From: Propionispira arboris
GTDB lineage: Bacteria; Bacillota; Negativicutes; Selenomonadales; Selenomonadaceae
Direction of reading: 5' to 3'
Assembly (NCBI RefSeq): GCF_900109225.1
Contig: NZ_FNZK01000005.1
Span: 124,001 to 188,000, forward strand
DNA: 64,000 nucleotides
Made by a program: the position numbers and the translations under genes. A model generated the notes under the pieces. It had not been told where the DNA came from. It saw only the letters and a list, made by a program, of their open reading frames with translations, and did no database searches. This document shows, piece after piece, positions 62,925 through 64,000 of the stretch (position 1 is the stretch's first letter; every line of letters starts with the position of its first letter).

Positions 62925-64000
62925 ATGGCTAGAATTGATAGAGTGATAGAATATCTTGAGCAATATGCTGCAATGGGAAGTAAAGGCGTTAGTGCACAGG
63001 ATGTGGCAGCGAAACTTGATATTCATCGTAGTGATGCTTCAGCGGATTTAAATCGACTCTTCAAGCAGGGCAAAGTGAAGAAAACGGGATCTCGTCCAGT
63101 AGTTTATCAATCTCTTGCAGTAGTTGCAAATATCAAGACAAAAGCGTGGGACAAAAAATCGGCATTTTCGGAAATTGTTGGTTATGACGGCAGCATTAAG
63201 GCACAAATTGAGCTTGCTAAGGCCGCAATTGTATATCCGCCGAACGGGCTGCATACCTTGATTTTTGGAGAAAGCGGTGTTGGTAAAAATTTGTTGGCGG
63301 AGGCCATGCAGAATTATGCCAGAGAATGCTGGACAAAAACTGATGATGAAGATATTCCGTTTATACAGTTTAATTGTGCGGATTATGCTGCAAATGAGCA
63401 GCTTCTCATAGCACAACTTTTCGGTTATGTGAAAGGTGCTTTTACGGGTGCGAATGAAGATCGAGAGGGTGTTGTCGATCACGCCCAGGGTGGGATCCTT
63501 TTCCTTGATGAAATTCATCGGTTGCCGCCAGCGGGGCAAGAACTGCTGTTTATGCTCATTGATAAAGGGGTTTATCGCAGGCTGGGTGCAACTCGTGCGG
63601 AATGCAAATCCCATCTTATGATCATTGGTGCAACCTCGGAAGATATATCGAGCTCATTACTCATGACATTTCGTCGCCGCATTCCAGTGCAGATCAGTTT
63701 GCCGCGTATTAGTGAACGGCCAATACGTGAACGTATAAATCTCATCATACACTTTGTGCATCAGGAAGCAATACGTCTTGGTGTGCCTGTCTGGATTGAA
63801 GGCAAGGCACTTGAAACTTTTGCAAATTACAATTGTCCAGCGAATATTGGCGAACTGCGTAATGATGTCCTACTCTGTTGTGCAAAAAGTTATTTATCCT
63901 ATATAGCAACCTTGGCCGAGCAGTTAGAATTAAAATCAGAAAATATTCCGCAGCGGGTATTTTCTCTCGTAAAGCATCAGACGGTTCTTGATGATAGGGT
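62925..64000 (+). CDS. LevR/ManR-type sigma-54-dependent activator, N-terminal part
   Basis: The gene runs off the window; 358 codons are visible. An N-terminal winged helix (SAQDVAAKLDIHRSDASADL) is followed by a AAA+ domain with Walker A GESGVGKN near 115, the sigma-54 contact loop GAFTGA near 173 and Walker B ILFLDE near 190. LevR-type activators carry PTS regulation domains after this part, not seen here. It lies just after the mannose-type PTS genes and most likely activates the sigma-54 promoter at 57799. Confidence 0.93.
   Translation, partial: MARIDRVIEYLEQYAAMGSKGVSAQDVAAKLDIHRSDASADLNRLFKQGKVKKTGSRPVVYQSLAVVANIKTKAWDKKSAFSEIVGYDGSIKAQIELAKAAIVYPPNGLHTLIFGESGVGKNLLAEAMQNYARECWTKTDDEDIPFIQFNCADYAANEQLLIAQLFGYVKGAFTGANEDREGVVDHAQGGILFLDEIHRLPPAGQELLFMLIDKGVYRRLGATRAECKSHLMIIGATSEDISSSLLMTFRRRIPVQISLPRISERPIRERINLIIHFVHQEAIRLGVPVWIEGKALETFANYNCPANIGELRNDVLLCCAKSYLSYIATLAEQLELKSENIPQRVFSLVKHQTVLDDR

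Noticed and set aside
1-64000. CRISPR arrays, tRNA, rRNA and prophage genes
   Set aside because: No regularly spaced direct repeats, no cloverleaf or rRNA core sequences and no phage structural genes were seen on reading both strands.

Overview
The window reads as a low-GC anaerobic bacterium of the Firmicutes type: strong AGGAGG ribosome binding sites, common TTG/GTG starts, a group 4 [NiFe]-hydrogenase, tungstate uptake, citrate lyase, a sigma-54/LevR-type PTS system and split transketolase. An RND tripartite efflux pump with a periplasmic adaptor implies an outer membrane. Together these point to the Negativicutes (Sporomusa/Pelosinus-like). This is inference from gene content; no rRNA or tRNA is present to confirm it.

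Region 1 (1-15.3 kb) is a hydrogen and tungsten/molybdenum block. It holds the end of a membrane-bound group 4 (Ech/formate-hydrogenlyase-like) hydrogenase operon, hypA, a fused hypC-hypD gene, a MoaD-like carrier, its MoeB-like activator, moaA, a MOSC protein, tupABC, two moeA genes (one fused to a binding-protein-like domain), and two flavoproteins of the GlpA type. All genes run on the + strand with short gaps or overlaps. The cofactor genes would supply a W/Mo enzyme such as a formate dehydrogenase, presumably just outside the window.

Region 2 (15.3-24 kb) is citrate fermentation: citC and a LysR regulator on the - strand, divergent from citD-citE-citF-citG and a CitMHS-type citrate transporter. 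It contains a decayed second citC and a lactonase fragment; citX is not seen.

Region 3 (24-38.5 kb) is accessory. It has a TetR-controlled hydrolase group, a second TetR next to an RND efflux operon (each TetR with a visible palindromic operator), a glutamine amidotransferase-like protein, an exported protein of unknown function and many broken genes (transposase, PTS EIIA, SDR, phosphoesterase). A dispersed element of about 230-290 bp with terminal inverted repeats occurs three times in the window.

Region 4 (39.2-44 kb) is a GntR regulator, ADP-ribosylglycohydrolase-family protein, NCS1 permease and PfkB kinase. It matches the logic of the E. coli yegTUVW locus and looks like a nucleoside or N-riboside salvage unit.

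Region 5 (45-57.7 kb) is an AraC-controlled sugar or polyol locus: two GPH-family symporters (the second split by a one-base frameshift), three zinc alcohol dehydrogenases, an SDR, a two-subunit transketolase and an old-yellow-enzyme/FadH-type reductase. No sugar kinase is present, which is unusual and makes this the best candidate for an undescribed catabolic route.

Region 6 (57.8-64 kb) is a sigma-54 promoter driving a D-2-hydroxyacid dehydrogenase, KDPG-type aldolase and mannose-family PTS IIA-IIB-IIC-IID. It is followed by a group II intron remnant and the start of a LevR-type sigma-54 activator that runs off the end of the window.
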